From Promethearchaeota archaeon (GTDB taxonomy: Archaea; Asgardarchaeota; Lokiarchaeia; Sigyniarchaeales; SOKP01): a stretch of 57,600 nucleotides of DNA. The DNA lies in contig JABXKD010000009.1 in NCBI GenBank assembly GCA_013375475.1, forward strand, positions 1 to 57,600. The letters run 5' to 3'. The position numbers and the translations under genes were made by a program. This document shows, in pieces, positions 9,185 through 16,634 of the stretch; positions within the stretch are counted from its first letter, which is position 1; each line of letters begins with the position of its first letter. The notes below the pieces were generated by a model, which was not told the origin of the DNA, made no database searches, and was given only the letters and a program-made list of their open reading frames with translations.

Positions 9185-9423
9185 TGATCAAAGTTGATCA
9201 AAATCTTTCTAAAATGTTGTAATCTTTCAGATATAGTTTTGATGATCGCTTTTAAAAGTAATAATGATCGATTACATCGATTTTAACTATTACTTTTCGA
9301 TAAAATTATCTTTCTGAGCTATATATGATCAATTTCCAGGATCTATGTGTTGAAAACAGCATCACACGATCAAGATTATGCAAATATATTCTTTTCAAAA
9401 CAAGAAATGTCGAAGAACGATCA
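9185..9423. promoter_or_regulatory. Cluster of YGATCR palindromes between divergent promoters
   Basis: Eight GATC tetranucleotides lie in about 240 bp, with G at 9186, 9196, 9244, 9266, 9327, 9340, 9368 and 9419. Seven of them fit the self-complementary hexamer (T/C)GATC(A/G), including three TGATCA. At this base composition roughly one GATC would be expected. The cluster lies between the candidate TATA boxes at 9054 (hdr operon) and 9470 (Cys-rich gene). It is inferred to be a binding platform for a dimeric regulator serving both promoters, or a set of methylation sites. The remaining gene-free sequence in 8955-9529 shows nothing else beyond AT-rich DNA. Confidence 0.5.
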
Positions 9424-9469
9424 TCTTTAAATATGAAAACATTATATTATTATATTATGGTAATAAACA

Positions 9470-9477
9470 TTTATAAA
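9470..9477 (+). promoter_or_regulatory. Candidate TATA box for the Cys-rich gene
   Basis: TTTATAAA lies 53 nt before the ATG at 9530. A start site about 25 nt downstream would leave a leader of roughly 30 nt containing the GGAGTGAT Shine-Dalgarno at 9516-9523. Confidence 0.4.
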
Positions 9478-9529
9478 ATAAATTAAAATTTCCCAAAAAG
9501 TAAATAAAAAATAATGGAGTGATAAAAAA

Positions 9530-9787
9530 ATGTGTAATAATTGTAATTGTGAAGCATATGATCAATGTTCCATAGTAGGATACCTGCCTGTAGGATTCTG
9601 TTGTGTTAATTGTTATCTTTATAACGAGGCACACACTTGTTTAGAATCAAGGACAAAGGAAAAAGTGTCTAAAATTGAACCTGTGAGCGCTACAATTGAA
9701 GATGGAGTTTTAAAAGTCGTTATAAGAAAGGATGAGAAAGAGGTTCCATTAATCATTAATTTAAACAAACAATTAAGTTCTGAGTAA
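9530..9787 (+). CDS. Small cysteine-rich protein divergent from the hdr operon
   Basis: Unrecognised 85-residue soluble protein. Eight cysteines fall within the first 37 residues (2, 5, 7, 13, 24, 25, 28, 37), enough for two Fe-S clusters or zinc sites. A Cys-free C-terminal half predicted as beta strands follows (VSATIEDGVLKVVIRKDEKE). The start is well supported: GGAGTGAT, a near-perfect match to the archaeal anti-Shine-Dalgarno, ends 6 nt before the ATG, and an in-frame TAA lies 16 nt upstream. It shares its promoter region with the hdr operon, which suggests a role connected with that complex (redox carrier, assembly or sensing). No function can be assigned from sequence alone. Confidence 0.85.
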   Translation: MCNNCNCEAYDQCSIVGYLPVGFCCVNCYLYNEAHTCLESRTKEKVSKIEPVSATIEDGVLKVVIRKDEKEVPLIINLNKQLSSE

Positions 9788-9821
9788 AAATTTTTTAATT
9801 AATTATTCAGTGAAGTCTAAA

Positions 9822-9929
9822 TATTCCGATAAAAAGTAAAAGGGTCAGTTCCCTGATATCTCCGTGAACGATGATTGGACATTGAGGTGAGTATTTTACG
9901 GACGAAGTCAGGGAGCTGGTATCGGAATA
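9822..9929 (+). ncRNA. Candidate structured RNA / long imperfect hairpin
   Basis: A stretch of 108 nt can fold into stacked helices. TATTCCGATA (9822-9831) pairs perfectly with 9920-9929. Bases 9846-9856 pair with 9908-9918 (11 bp, one G-U). TCCGT 9861-9865 pairs with ACGGA 9898-9902, and CGATG 9869-9873 pairs with CATTG 9880-9884. The core 9841-9920 is about 49% GC (39 of 80 bases) in a very AT-rich intergenic region. An alternative small hairpin (AGGG 9841-9844 with CCCT 9851-9854) would compete with the second helix. It lies between the convergent genes ending at 9787 and 9970, so it could be a 3' UTR element, an independent small RNA or an elaborate bidirectional terminator. It matches no RNA family I recognise. 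The strand is assumed. Confidence 0.5.
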
Positions 9930-9969
9930 AATGTGAAAATTGAAAAAATAACCAAAAAAGAAAATTGAT

Positions 9970-10236
9970 TTACATATTAGCTAAATATTCGTTTAGCACG
10001 ATGTTTAACTCTACTTCTGAGTTTTGGATCTTCTTTACAAGTTGTCGAAGCCCAAACTCGTTTAACAATAAATCTATGAGATTTTTATAAATTGCTGTAA
10101 TATTATCTTTCCCTGCCTCATAATAAAAATCATCTTCTCTTAGGGAAAGATCTAAAATCTCATATAAACCTTTTACGGCGTCTTTTATATTCTCAAAATT
10201 CATTTCAGCTTTTTCTTTCGATCTAAAACTGTTCAT
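9970..10236 (-). CDS. Small hypothetical helical protein
   Basis: Unrecognised 88-residue protein, charged and predicted all-helical, without Cys, signal or membrane segment. The start at the ATG at 10236 is supported by GAGGTGAG ending 10 nt upstream, a strong archaeal Shine-Dalgarno. A possible TATA-like stretch (TTTATATA on the minus strand) lies near 10275-10282. It is convergent with the Cys-rich gene across the structured element at 9822-9929. The in-frame Met at residue 12 is a less likely start because it lacks that ribosome binding site. Confidence 0.65.
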   Translation of the reverse strand: MNSFRSKEKAEMNFENIKDAVKGLYEILDLSLREDDFYYEAGKDNITAIYKNLIDLLLNEFGLRQLVKKIQNSEVELNIVLNEYLANM

Positions 10237-10620
10237 AGTAACTTACTCACCTCAATAATATTATGTGAATTTTCATATATAAATATGACGGTTTTCGTCA
10301 CGGACATAAAGGTTTCATATCTATAATATGAGTCATAACTGACACGAGAAGTAAAGAATTAGTCGCCCAACGACGATAGTAATGATATACAATTTTTGAA
10401 AGTAGTCACGGAATAATATGTTAAACTACATAATACTTAATAAAGAGAAACGACCATGTGTGTAGGGATCATTCAAATAATATTAGCTTTTGATCAAAAA
10501 CAGAATTAAAAACAGAGTTAATGATGAATAGGATACTTCTACTTATGAAATGTTGTATTTTAAAAGAAAAGAATCAAAATAATTTTTTTTTACAAAAGAA
10601 AAAAAAATACTAATTTTATT
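10237..10620. other. Gene-free intergenic stretch (384 bp)
   Basis: No ORF longer than about 30 codons was found in the frames read. It contains a small inverted repeat TGACG-GTTTT-CGTCA near 10286-10300 and two GATC hexamers (GGATCA near 10466, TGATCA at 10491) like those in the hdr promoter region. The rest is AT-rich with no recognised feature. Confidence 0.5.
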
Positions 10621-12102
10621 TTAGTCGTGAATAGGGCGCCCCTTCTTATGGATTGCTTTACCTATGACAGACTCAGAACCTTCTAACACCATCTCAGATA
10701 TTGTAGGATGACTATGGATTGTCTCTGCGACATCATGGATTGTTAATCCATGTTGCATAGCTAGAGCAATTTCAGATATTAATTCGGGTGCTTCAGCTCC
10801 AATACAAGAAGCTCCAATGATTTTATATGTGTTTTTATCGGCAAGTACCATAATAAAACCTTCTTCTTCACCCATACACTTAGCTTTACCAAGTGATTCA
10901 TAAGGAAATTGACCCATCAAGACATTAATTCCCATATCTTTAGCAACTTTTCTTCTATAGCCTACAGATCCTATATTTGGGGATGTGAAAATTGTTGCTG
11001 GAATTACAGCGTAATCAGGTTTCATTTCATTAACAGGAAAGCCTCCAATACTGGCTAAAGCATTTGCAACTGCGATATCACCCTCATAACTGGCTACATG
11101 AGCAAGCATAAGTCCTCCTGTGACATCTCCGATTGCATAAATTCCTTTCAAAGAAGTCTCTAATGTATTTTTATTGACTTTTATAGCATCCCGGTCAGTT
11201 TCTATACCAAGTGTTTTTAATCCAAGATCTTTTGATTTTTTTATGCGTCCAATGGATACTAGACATAAATCAGCTTCATAGATAGATTTTTCAGCAGAAT
11301 TTATTTGATCTCGTGAAATGGATGCATTACAGGTTGTCGCTTTTACTCCAGAACCCGTGTTTTCTACAGATAGTACATTTTGCGAAGTATAGAGTTCAAT
11401 TCCCAATTCATCAAACTTTTTTATTAAAACCTTTACAATCATAGGTTCTTCTGTAGCAATTGCGGAGGGAAGATACTCAAGTATGGTTACTTTACTACCA
11501 AACATTGTAAAAATATTAGCAAATTCACAGCCAATAACACCTGCGCCAATAATTAAAAGTCTCTTAGGTATAGTTTTAAAATCAGGATGTAAAATATCAT
11601 CACTTGTTAAAATCCGTTCATGATCGATATTAAATGCAGGAATTAGAGCAGGTGAGGAGCCTGTTGCGATAATTGCTCTTTTTGCTTTAATTACTGCATT
11701 ATTTTCGCCTTCAACCGAGACTTCAAATCCATTATTAATATCTCCCCTTATAATTTTACCGTGACCTTTATACACATCATTTTTCCAAGCTTTCTCTAAT
11801 TGCTCAATTCCACCAACTAATTGTTCTACTACTTTATTTTTTCTTTCGACAGCTTTAGCAAAATCTAATTTATAATCAGATATTTCTATTCCGAATTCAT
11901 GAGCTTCTTTAATTTTCTCAATTAAATGGGAAGACGCGTATAAAGCTTTTGTAGGGATACAACCCCAGTTAAGACAGGTACCTCCCAATTTGTCTTTTTC
12001 AATTAAAGCGACTTTTGCTCCATATTGAGCCGCCCTAATAGCCGCATGATAACCTCCTGGTCCTCCTCCAATAATCGCTAAATCATATTTATTTTCACTC
12101 AT
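10621..12102 (-). CDS. lpdA: Dihydrolipoamide dehydrogenase
   Basis: FAD-dependent enzyme that reoxidises dihydrolipoyl groups of the 2-oxoacid dehydrogenase or glycine cleavage complexes with NAD. It shows GGGPGG at 12-17, the redox-active pair Cys43/Cys48 in GGTCLNWGCIPTK, an NAD loop GAGVIGCEFA near residue 192, GIYAIGDVTGG near 315, and the C-terminal HSHPTISE catalytic His-Glu segment. The length of 493 residues fits, slightly long because of an insert around residues 255-275. No lipoyl-domain or E1/E2 gene is adjacent, so the complex it serves is not shown here. An upstream AT-rich gap of about 300 bp separates it from the divergent Lrp gene. Confidence 0.93.
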   Translation of the reverse strand: MSENKYDLAIIGGGPGGYHAAIRAAQYGAKVALIEKDKLGGTCLNWGCIPTKALYASSHLIEKIKEAHEFGIEISDYKLDFAKAVERKNKVVEQLVGGIEQLEKAWKNDVYKGHGKIIRGDINNGFEVSVEGENNAVIKAKRAIIATGSSPALIPAFNIDHERILTSDDILHPDFKTIPKRLLIIGAGVIGCEFANIFTMFGSKVTILEYLPSAIATEEPMIVKVLIKKFDELGIELYTSQNVLSVENTGSGVKATTCNASISRDQINSAEKSIYEADLCLVSIGRIKKSKDLGLKTLGIETDRDAIKVNKNTLETSLKGIYAIGDVTGGLMLAHVASYEGDIAVANALASIGGFPVNEMKPDYAVIPATIFTSPNIGSVGYRRKVAKDMGINVLMGQFPYESLGKAKCMGEEEGFIMVLADKNTYKIIGASCIGAEAPELISEIALAMQHGLTIHDVAETIHSHPTISEMVLEGSESVIGKAIHKKGRPIHD

Positions 12103-12420
12103 TTTATAATCAATTATAATTGTATTTTATTTTTCAAATTAAATCCAATGTATAGAATTAAATTCTTCTATGTTTAAAAATATTAAATAAAGATATTAAT
12201 CTTTTTTTAAAATTAGATCATTTAAATACTAATTTCGATCATTAATTTATTAACTATCCAATAATAACTCTAAATTTTAACTTTAGAAAAATAGATAAAA
12301 TAGATAATTTTTAATCTTCTCATCAATAGCAATGAATTAATAAATGAAACATCATATTCTAAAACTAGAAGCAGATTAACTTCTGAATTTTATATCTCGA
12401 ATTTTTACGATTTGATCAAA
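12103..12420. promoter_or_regulatory. Divergent intergenic region lpdA / Lrp-1
   Basis: Gene-free, 318 bp, very AT-rich. It holds GATC sites AGATCA (12215), CGATCA (12236) and TGATCA (12413, inside the self-complementary TTTGATCAAA directly abutting the Lrp start), plus an inverted repeat AGAAG...CTTCT near 12368-12385. These are candidate operators for the Lrp-type regulator encoded immediately downstream; this is inference. Confidence 0.35.
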
Positions 12421-12840
12421 ATGGATTTAATTGATCTTAGAATTTTGGACCTACTTAAAGAAAACAGTAGAATGTCTTATAATGAAATTTCTAAAAATGT
12501 GCAGAAAACAGAAGCAACAGTTAGAAGACGGGTGAAAAAACTTGTTGATGAGGGCATAATAAAGAAATTTACTATTGATTATGAAATTGATTCAAAGCAA
12601 AAACTTAATGCAACCATTAAAATTGAACCTGATTTTAAGGATATCAAAAGGATATTGAAAGAATTAACTAATATTAAGGAAATTTCAGGTTTATGGCGGT
12701 TATCAGGTGATTGTGGTTTATTTTTAAAAGTTGATGTCGATTCAATCGAGCAATTTAATCCGTTAATAGAGGAAAAAATATCACCAATAACGGGAATTAA
12801 GATAATTGAAACTTGTTTTATAACCGATATCATTAAGTAA
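12421..12840 (+). CDS. Lrp/AsnC-family transcriptional regulator (copy 1)
   Basis: DNA-binding regulator, 139 residues from the chosen ATG. The N-terminal helix-turn-helix (about 1-55; YNEISKNVQKTEATVRRRV) is followed by a RAM ligand-sensing domain (about 60-139) ending in the characteristic TGIKIIETCFITDI. The ATG at 12421 is preferred over an in-frame TTG at 12412 because it aligns with the family start and with the paralog. It is about 68% identical to the regulator at 13524-13952 by my residue count. A TGATCA palindrome sits just upstream of the start, suggesting autoregulation. The effector and targets are unknown. Confidence 0.9.
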   Translation: MDLIDLRILDLLKENSRMSYNEISKNVQKTEATVRRRVKKLVDEGIIKKFTIDYEIDSKQKLNATIKIEPDFKDIKRILKELTNIKEISGLWRLSGDCGLFLKVDVDSIEQFNPLIEEKISPITGIKIIETCFITDIIK

Positions 12841-13523
12841 GTTTATTTTATTCTTCCCTTACTTTCAATGAATTATGTTTTCAGATAATAGTTATATTAA
12901 CTAAAATGAAGTCCATCTCTTTTCAGTGTAATTAATCTCAATAAGTTTTTGTTAAGATTAAATAAAGCCGATATAATATCCTAAAAGAACTAAATCAATA
13001 AAAAAAAGATTGTTCACCTTCGAAAAATGTAAAAATTACAATATATTGACTATTCAATGATAGAAATTTAAAAAATGTCTATTTCGAGCGACTTTTTTAA
13101 TACTTTTCAAGCTCTTTTTTGGTCTGCTCTTCATTAAGAAGGAGTTTAATAGTCCTAAACCGTGGATAGAGTATCATTTTTGTTAGAAATTATAACAGAG
13201 CTGACTTAGATTTAGAACTATTTCACAATATTAATGGTTCAGTATTATTAATAGATTTATATCAGCGAAAAATAACTTTTTCATCAAAAGTGATTATTGC
13301 AAGTCGAAAAAAGAAAATAATATATTTTGTCAAAACGAATTTCTTGCAATTTAAAACATATTCAATTAATGAATATACAAGTGTATTAATTCACAACAAT
13401 GTGTAAAGTTTCGATAAAACAATTTTTAAAATTCGTAATTTATTTAAATTATTTTTATATATTTGATCATAAGAATTTGATATTATATTAAAAAAATAAA
13501 ATTAAGTTATAGAGTCTATTAGT
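12841..13523. other. Gene-poor interval between Lrp paralogs (683 bp)
   Basis: No substantial ORF was found. On the minus strand 13097-13177 there is a 26-codon open stretch reading MILYPRFRTIKLLLNEEQTK..., which weakly resembles the start of IS200/IS605 TnpB proteins and has an in-frame stop just upstream. It may be a transposon remnant or chance. A TGATCA hexamer at 13464 lies 60 bp before the second Lrp gene. The rest is AT-rich without recognised features. Confidence 0.4.
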
Positions 13524-13952
13524 ATGAGGACTGTAGATCCAGTAGATCTTAAGATTTTAGAGGAATTAAAGAAAGATGGTAGGAAGTCATTTAACGAAAT
13601 TAGTGACATTATTGAAAAAACAGAAGCAACAGTCAGAAGAAGAGTATCCAAAATGCAGGAGGAAGGGACTATAAAGCGTTTTACTATAGAATATGAGCTT
13701 GATACAAAACCAAAAACATCGGCGACGATAAAAGTTGAGCCAGATTTCAAAGAAATTAAACGAATCCTCTTTGAATTAAAGAAAATAGACGAAATTACGG
13801 CCATTTGGAGATTATCTGGAGAGTGTGGAATTTTTATGAAAGTGGATATCGAATCAATCGAGCAATTCAATCCCCTCATTGAAGATAAAATCTCACAGAT
13901 AGCAGGAATAAAAATCGTAGAAACTTGTTTTATTACCGATATCATTAAATAA
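13524..13952 (+). CDS. Lrp/AsnC-family transcriptional regulator (copy 2)
   Basis: 142-residue regulator with the same layout as the neighbour at 12421: helix-turn-helix (FNEISDIIEKTEATVRRRV) then a RAM domain ending GIKIVETCFITDIIK. The two differ at about 45 of 139 aligned positions, mostly conservative, and the recognition helix TEATVRRRV is identical. This suggests overlapping DNA specificity and possible heteromer formation. It starts at an ATG with no strong Shine-Dalgarno. The copies probably arose by tandem duplication. Confidence 0.9.
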   Translation: MRTVDPVDLKILEELKKDGRKSFNEISDIIEKTEATVRRRVSKMQEEGTIKRFTIEYELDTKPKTSATIKVEPDFKEIKRILFELKKIDEITAIWRLSGECGIFMKVDIESIEQFNPLIEDKISQIAGIKIVETCFITDIIK

Positions 13953-14047
13953 TATAAGTTTCTTCAGAAAAACTTTTCTTCTTCCGACGTATAAAAGTAT
14001 TATTAGAACTATACTGGATTAAAATCAAAGGAATTTATTATAATCGA

Positions 14048-14104
14048 CCAGAATAAGAAAGAAATTAAAAATTTCTCGCACTCAGCTTTTTTTAATTATT
14101 CTGG
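14048..14104. repeat. Nested inverted repeat downstream of Lrp-2
   Basis: CCAGAATAA (14048-14056) is complementary to TTATTCTGG (14096-14104). Inside, GAAAT (14061-14065) pairs with ATTTC (14071-14075). It could form a two-part hairpin in the RNA and act as a terminator or processing element for the Lrp-2 transcript, or precede the small gene at 14167. Confidence 0.35.
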
Positions 14105-14166
14105 GATAATATAACGGACATAAGAAATGTGTACTTTTCTTTAATAGTGATAAAAAGTTGGTATAA

Positions 14167-14343
14167 ATGATGATTACAGAATCAAATTTTAACCTTGAAA
14201 GGAATATTTTGTCGTGCCCTTTCACATATAAATGTGTCCTTCCTAAGATTGAAACCTTATGCAGATTTCCCGAATATAAAATTTGTCCAGATTACGACTC
14301 GAAATTAAGAAGATTGAAAGCTTCTATAAAAGTATTGCACTAA
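14167..14343 (+). CDS. Short four-cysteine protein (58 aa)
   Basis: A 58-codon ORF with four cysteines spaced CX5CX8CX7C (residues 17, 23, 32, 40), reading CPFTYKC...C...KICPDY followed by a basic helix. The ordered Cys-Pro spacing suggests a genuine small metal-binding protein. It starts with two consecutive ATGs at 14167 and 14170 and has no clear Shine-Dalgarno. The X8/X7 spacing recurs in the acidic protein at 41122-41439, possibly by coincidence. Function unknown. Confidence 0.55.
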   Translation: MMITESNFNLERNILSCPFTYKCVLPKIETLCRFPEYKICPDYDSKLRRLKASIKVLH

Positions 14344-14388
14344 ATGCCTTTTCATTTCTTATTCTACAATATTAAATATGAAAATATT

Positions 14389-15576
14389 TTAAATGTATTC
14401 AATTGTAGCTGGAGGTTTCGGTGTAATATCAAAATATATATCTTTAGTGTCTGGGAACTCTAACAGCTTATATTTTAATTCTTCAATTAAATCTATCGGT
14501 AAGTTTGTAACACTTGCCGTTCTTGCATCTATGCTATTTATCGAACGAATTATTACATCATATAATCCTTCCTGGCTTTCATGAAGCTCGTAAAGAATTC
14601 TTGCGTATCCCTTTACTTGAGAAGAAAAGTGTACTAGTTTTTCAAAATCCCATTCACCCTTAATCGATAATGGAACTTCGTAAGTTCTTTGACCATTAAT
14701 AATACCCGTTACTTTTCTTAATAAAACATCCGTAGTTGTCGCAGCAAATGCTTGAAATGGTTCTTGTTCTCCTTTTTCGTTAATAATCATTGGTTTTCCA
14801 TACTTTTCCAAGTAATAATCGCTAATAGCAGATTCTACAACATCATGGACTCTTTTCTCAAAATTTAAATTTTCTAATGTCACTGGACCAATAATCCTCG
14901 CTGAAAGCGCAGGTCCCGGAAAAGCTTTCCTAAATACTAATTCATTAGGCATGTTGAAGTATTCAAGCGTTTTTCTAACTTCTGGTTTAGTAAGACTAGC
15001 AACTGGTTGGATTGTAGCTTCTACATCGTATTCAATCTCTAAATTATGCTGGCTTTTAACGAAACCTTGAGGATTTTTAGCTTTTAGTGAAAGCTCTTCT
15101 TCCAATGACATAGTTTCTTTCAGATCTGAGATTTTTGCCCCAAAACTCTCTTCGATATCTGGTAGAATGGTACCATCAGCTAACAAATGGCAATTTTCTT
15201 GTTTTATTACTCTACTTATGGTATCGGAGTACGCGTCCTTGAATAATTTTCTTTTACTTTCAGCATCTTCCTCTCCTAATATTTTAGGCAGAAATGAATC
15301 TCTAATATCTATAATTAAAACATCAGGAAATAATTTTTTAACATGTTCGCTTTCTTCTTTTCCTCTAATTATTCGCATAAGTCCGTGATCTATAAAAACG
15401 GGAATGGTTTCGATCTTAGCTTCTTTGAGCAGGAGATAGGTTGCCGAACTATCGACCCCACCAGAAAGCGCGCAGAATACTTTTTTATTTTTCGCGTGTT
15501 TTTGTAAAAATTGAACTGCTTTTTTGACAAATTTTTCGGGTTCACGAGGTGGATCTATTAACCTATGATTAAGCAT
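14389..15576 (-). CDS. guaAb: GMP synthetase PP-loop ATP pyrophosphatase subunit, with insertion
   Basis: Adenylates XMP and aminates it to GMP with ammonia from a separate amidotransferase subunit; purine biosynthesis. The N-type ATP pyrophosphatase loop SGGVDSS lies near residue 39, with FPGPALSARIIG near 215 and the family-specific C-terminus DITPKPPATIEYI. Archaeal subunit B proteins are usually near 310 residues; this one has 395. The extra sequence sits between INGQRTYE and the dimerisation segment (roughly residues 290-345). The usual FPGPGL is FPGPAL. No amidotransferase gene is adjacent. It could be a true GMP synthetase or a diverged paralog; the conserved C-terminus favours the former. 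Confidence 0.82.
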   Translation of the reverse strand: MLNHRLIDPPREPEKFVKKAVQFLQKHAKNKKVFCALSGGVDSSATYLLLKEAKIETIPVFIDHGLMRIIRGKEESEHVKKLFPDVLIIDIRDSFLPKILGEEDAESKRKLFKDAYSDTISRVIKQENCHLLADGTILPDIEESFGAKISDLKETMSLEEELSLKAKNPQGFVKSQHNLEIEYDVEATIQPVASLTKPEVRKTLEYFNMPNELVFRKAFPGPALSARIIGPVTLENLNFEKRVHDVVESAISDYYLEKYGKPMIINEKGEQEPFQAFAATTTDVLLRKVTGIINGQRTYEVPLSIKGEWDFEKLVHFSSQVKGYARILYELHESQEGLYDVIIRSINSIDARTASVTNLPIDLIEELKYKLLEFPDTKDIYFDITPKPPATIEYI

Positions 15577-15718
15577 AAAATAATTTAAGTTAGTTCATAA
15601 AAAAAGTATAATTATTAATTGGTTATGATTCGCCTAATTTTTTATACAAGTTTTAAGATTTTTTAATTACTTTTACGATTTTTTCGTCTCTGAAAGAGGA
15701 TAATAAGAGGTGTTAAAT

Positions 15719-15979
15719 ATGGAAGAAGAAATCTCTCCAGAATTAAGACATAAAATTGATAATGCAGTCGAAAAAGTTTTTGTGTTATTTATTGATAAAG
15801 CTTCTAAAGGTGGCTCGTTAGAGGAGCTCTTAAAAACCTTAATTACTGAGAAAATAAATGGCAAACTTGGTGCTAGAATGAATAGGTTCGTTGTAAAGAA
15901 AGCCGCTAAAAAGGTTATAAGAAAAACTGTTGATCGTGTCTGGGATAGACATAGAAATAAACTGATATTAAAACTCTAA
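15719..15979 (+). CDS. Small basic hypothetical protein
   Basis: 86 residues from the ATG at 15719. The longer in-frame GTG start at 15710 overlaps the GAGGTG Shine-Dalgarno, so the ATG 6 nt after that motif is the better start. Mostly helical: an acidic N-terminal part, then a strongly basic C-terminus (VKKAAKKVIRKTVDRVW) that could bind nucleic acid. No family recognised. It is divergent from the GMP synthetase gene and convergent with msrA. Confidence 0.6.
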   Translation: MEEEISPELRHKIDNAVEKVFVLFIDKASKGGSLEELLKTLITEKINGKLGARMNRFVVKKAAKKVIRKTVDRVWDRHRNKLILKL

Positions 15980-16001
15980 TCTCTCAACTAGTTAAATAAA
16001 T

Positions 16002-16487
16002 TTAAATAGAAAATATTGATCTTTTGTTTTTTTCATCATACTTCTGATGATATTCTTCAGCTCTATAGTATTCTGAAACTGGAATTATTTCTGTAACTAT
16101 TGGTTTATTATATTTCCCAGATTTATCTAAGTCTTCCTTTAACTTTAGCGCTGCTAATCGCTGTTCTTCACTATTGTAAAAAACTGCAGACCTGTATTGC
16201 GTTCCTACGTCCCATCCTTGACGATTGAGTGAAGTAGGATTATGTAAATTCCAAAAAATTTCTAAAAGTTCTTCATAAGATACAATTGAAGGGTCAAACG
16301 TGACTTTAACAACTTCAGCATGCCCAGTTTTATTAGTACACACATCTTTATAAGAGGGATTCTTCGTGGTGCCACCAGTATAACCAACCTCAGTTTCTAC
16401 TACTCCTTTTACTTTCCCAAATCTAGACTCTACTCCCCAGAAACATCCTGCCCCAAATATAGCTATTTCTAATTTTTTTTGTTCCAT
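16002..16487 (-). CDS. msrA: Peptide methionine sulfoxide reductase MsrA
   Basis: Repairs methionine-S-sulfoxide in proteins. It has the catalytic signature GAGCFWGVE (Cys near residue 15), GYTGGTTKNPSYKDVC, GHAEVVKVTFDP and HNPTSLNRQGWDVGTQYRSA, with 161 residues as expected for a single-domain MsrA. A second Cys near residue 50 could take part in resolving. Presence in an anaerobe suggests occasional oxidant exposure. Confidence 0.95.
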   Translation of the reverse strand: MEQKKLEIAIFGAGCFWGVESRFGKVKGVVETEVGYTGGTTKNPSYKDVCTNKTGHAEVVKVTFDPSIVSYEELLEIFWNLHNPTSLNRQGWDVGTQYRSAVFYNSEEQRLAALKLKEDLDKSGKYNKPIVTEIIPVSEYYRAEEYHQKYDEKNKRSIFSI

Positions 16488-16634
16488 AAGTAATAAAATG
16501 ATACTAACTTAGGTTAAAAAAAATATTGATAATTCTTTATAAAAGAAATAGAATAAAAGCAAATAATTCTAATAGAAATACTGGTATACTTGAATAAATA
16601 ATAATAGAAAATAATACAAAGCAACTCTAAGGAA

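Noticed and set aside
9881..9893. 13-base match between the structured RNA and the leader of the gene at 9970-10236
   Set aside because: ATTGAGGTGAGTA occurs in both on opposite strands as a Shine-Dalgarno-like sequence. It is the same sense sequence in both transcripts and so not complementary, which gives no antisense pairing.
9822..9929. Selenocysteine insertion element or hammerhead ribozyme
   Set aside because: No in-frame UGA was seen in the upstream Cys-rich gene, and the conserved GAA-A SECIS loop is absent. The CTGAT...CGAA segments do not form the three-way junction a hammerhead needs.
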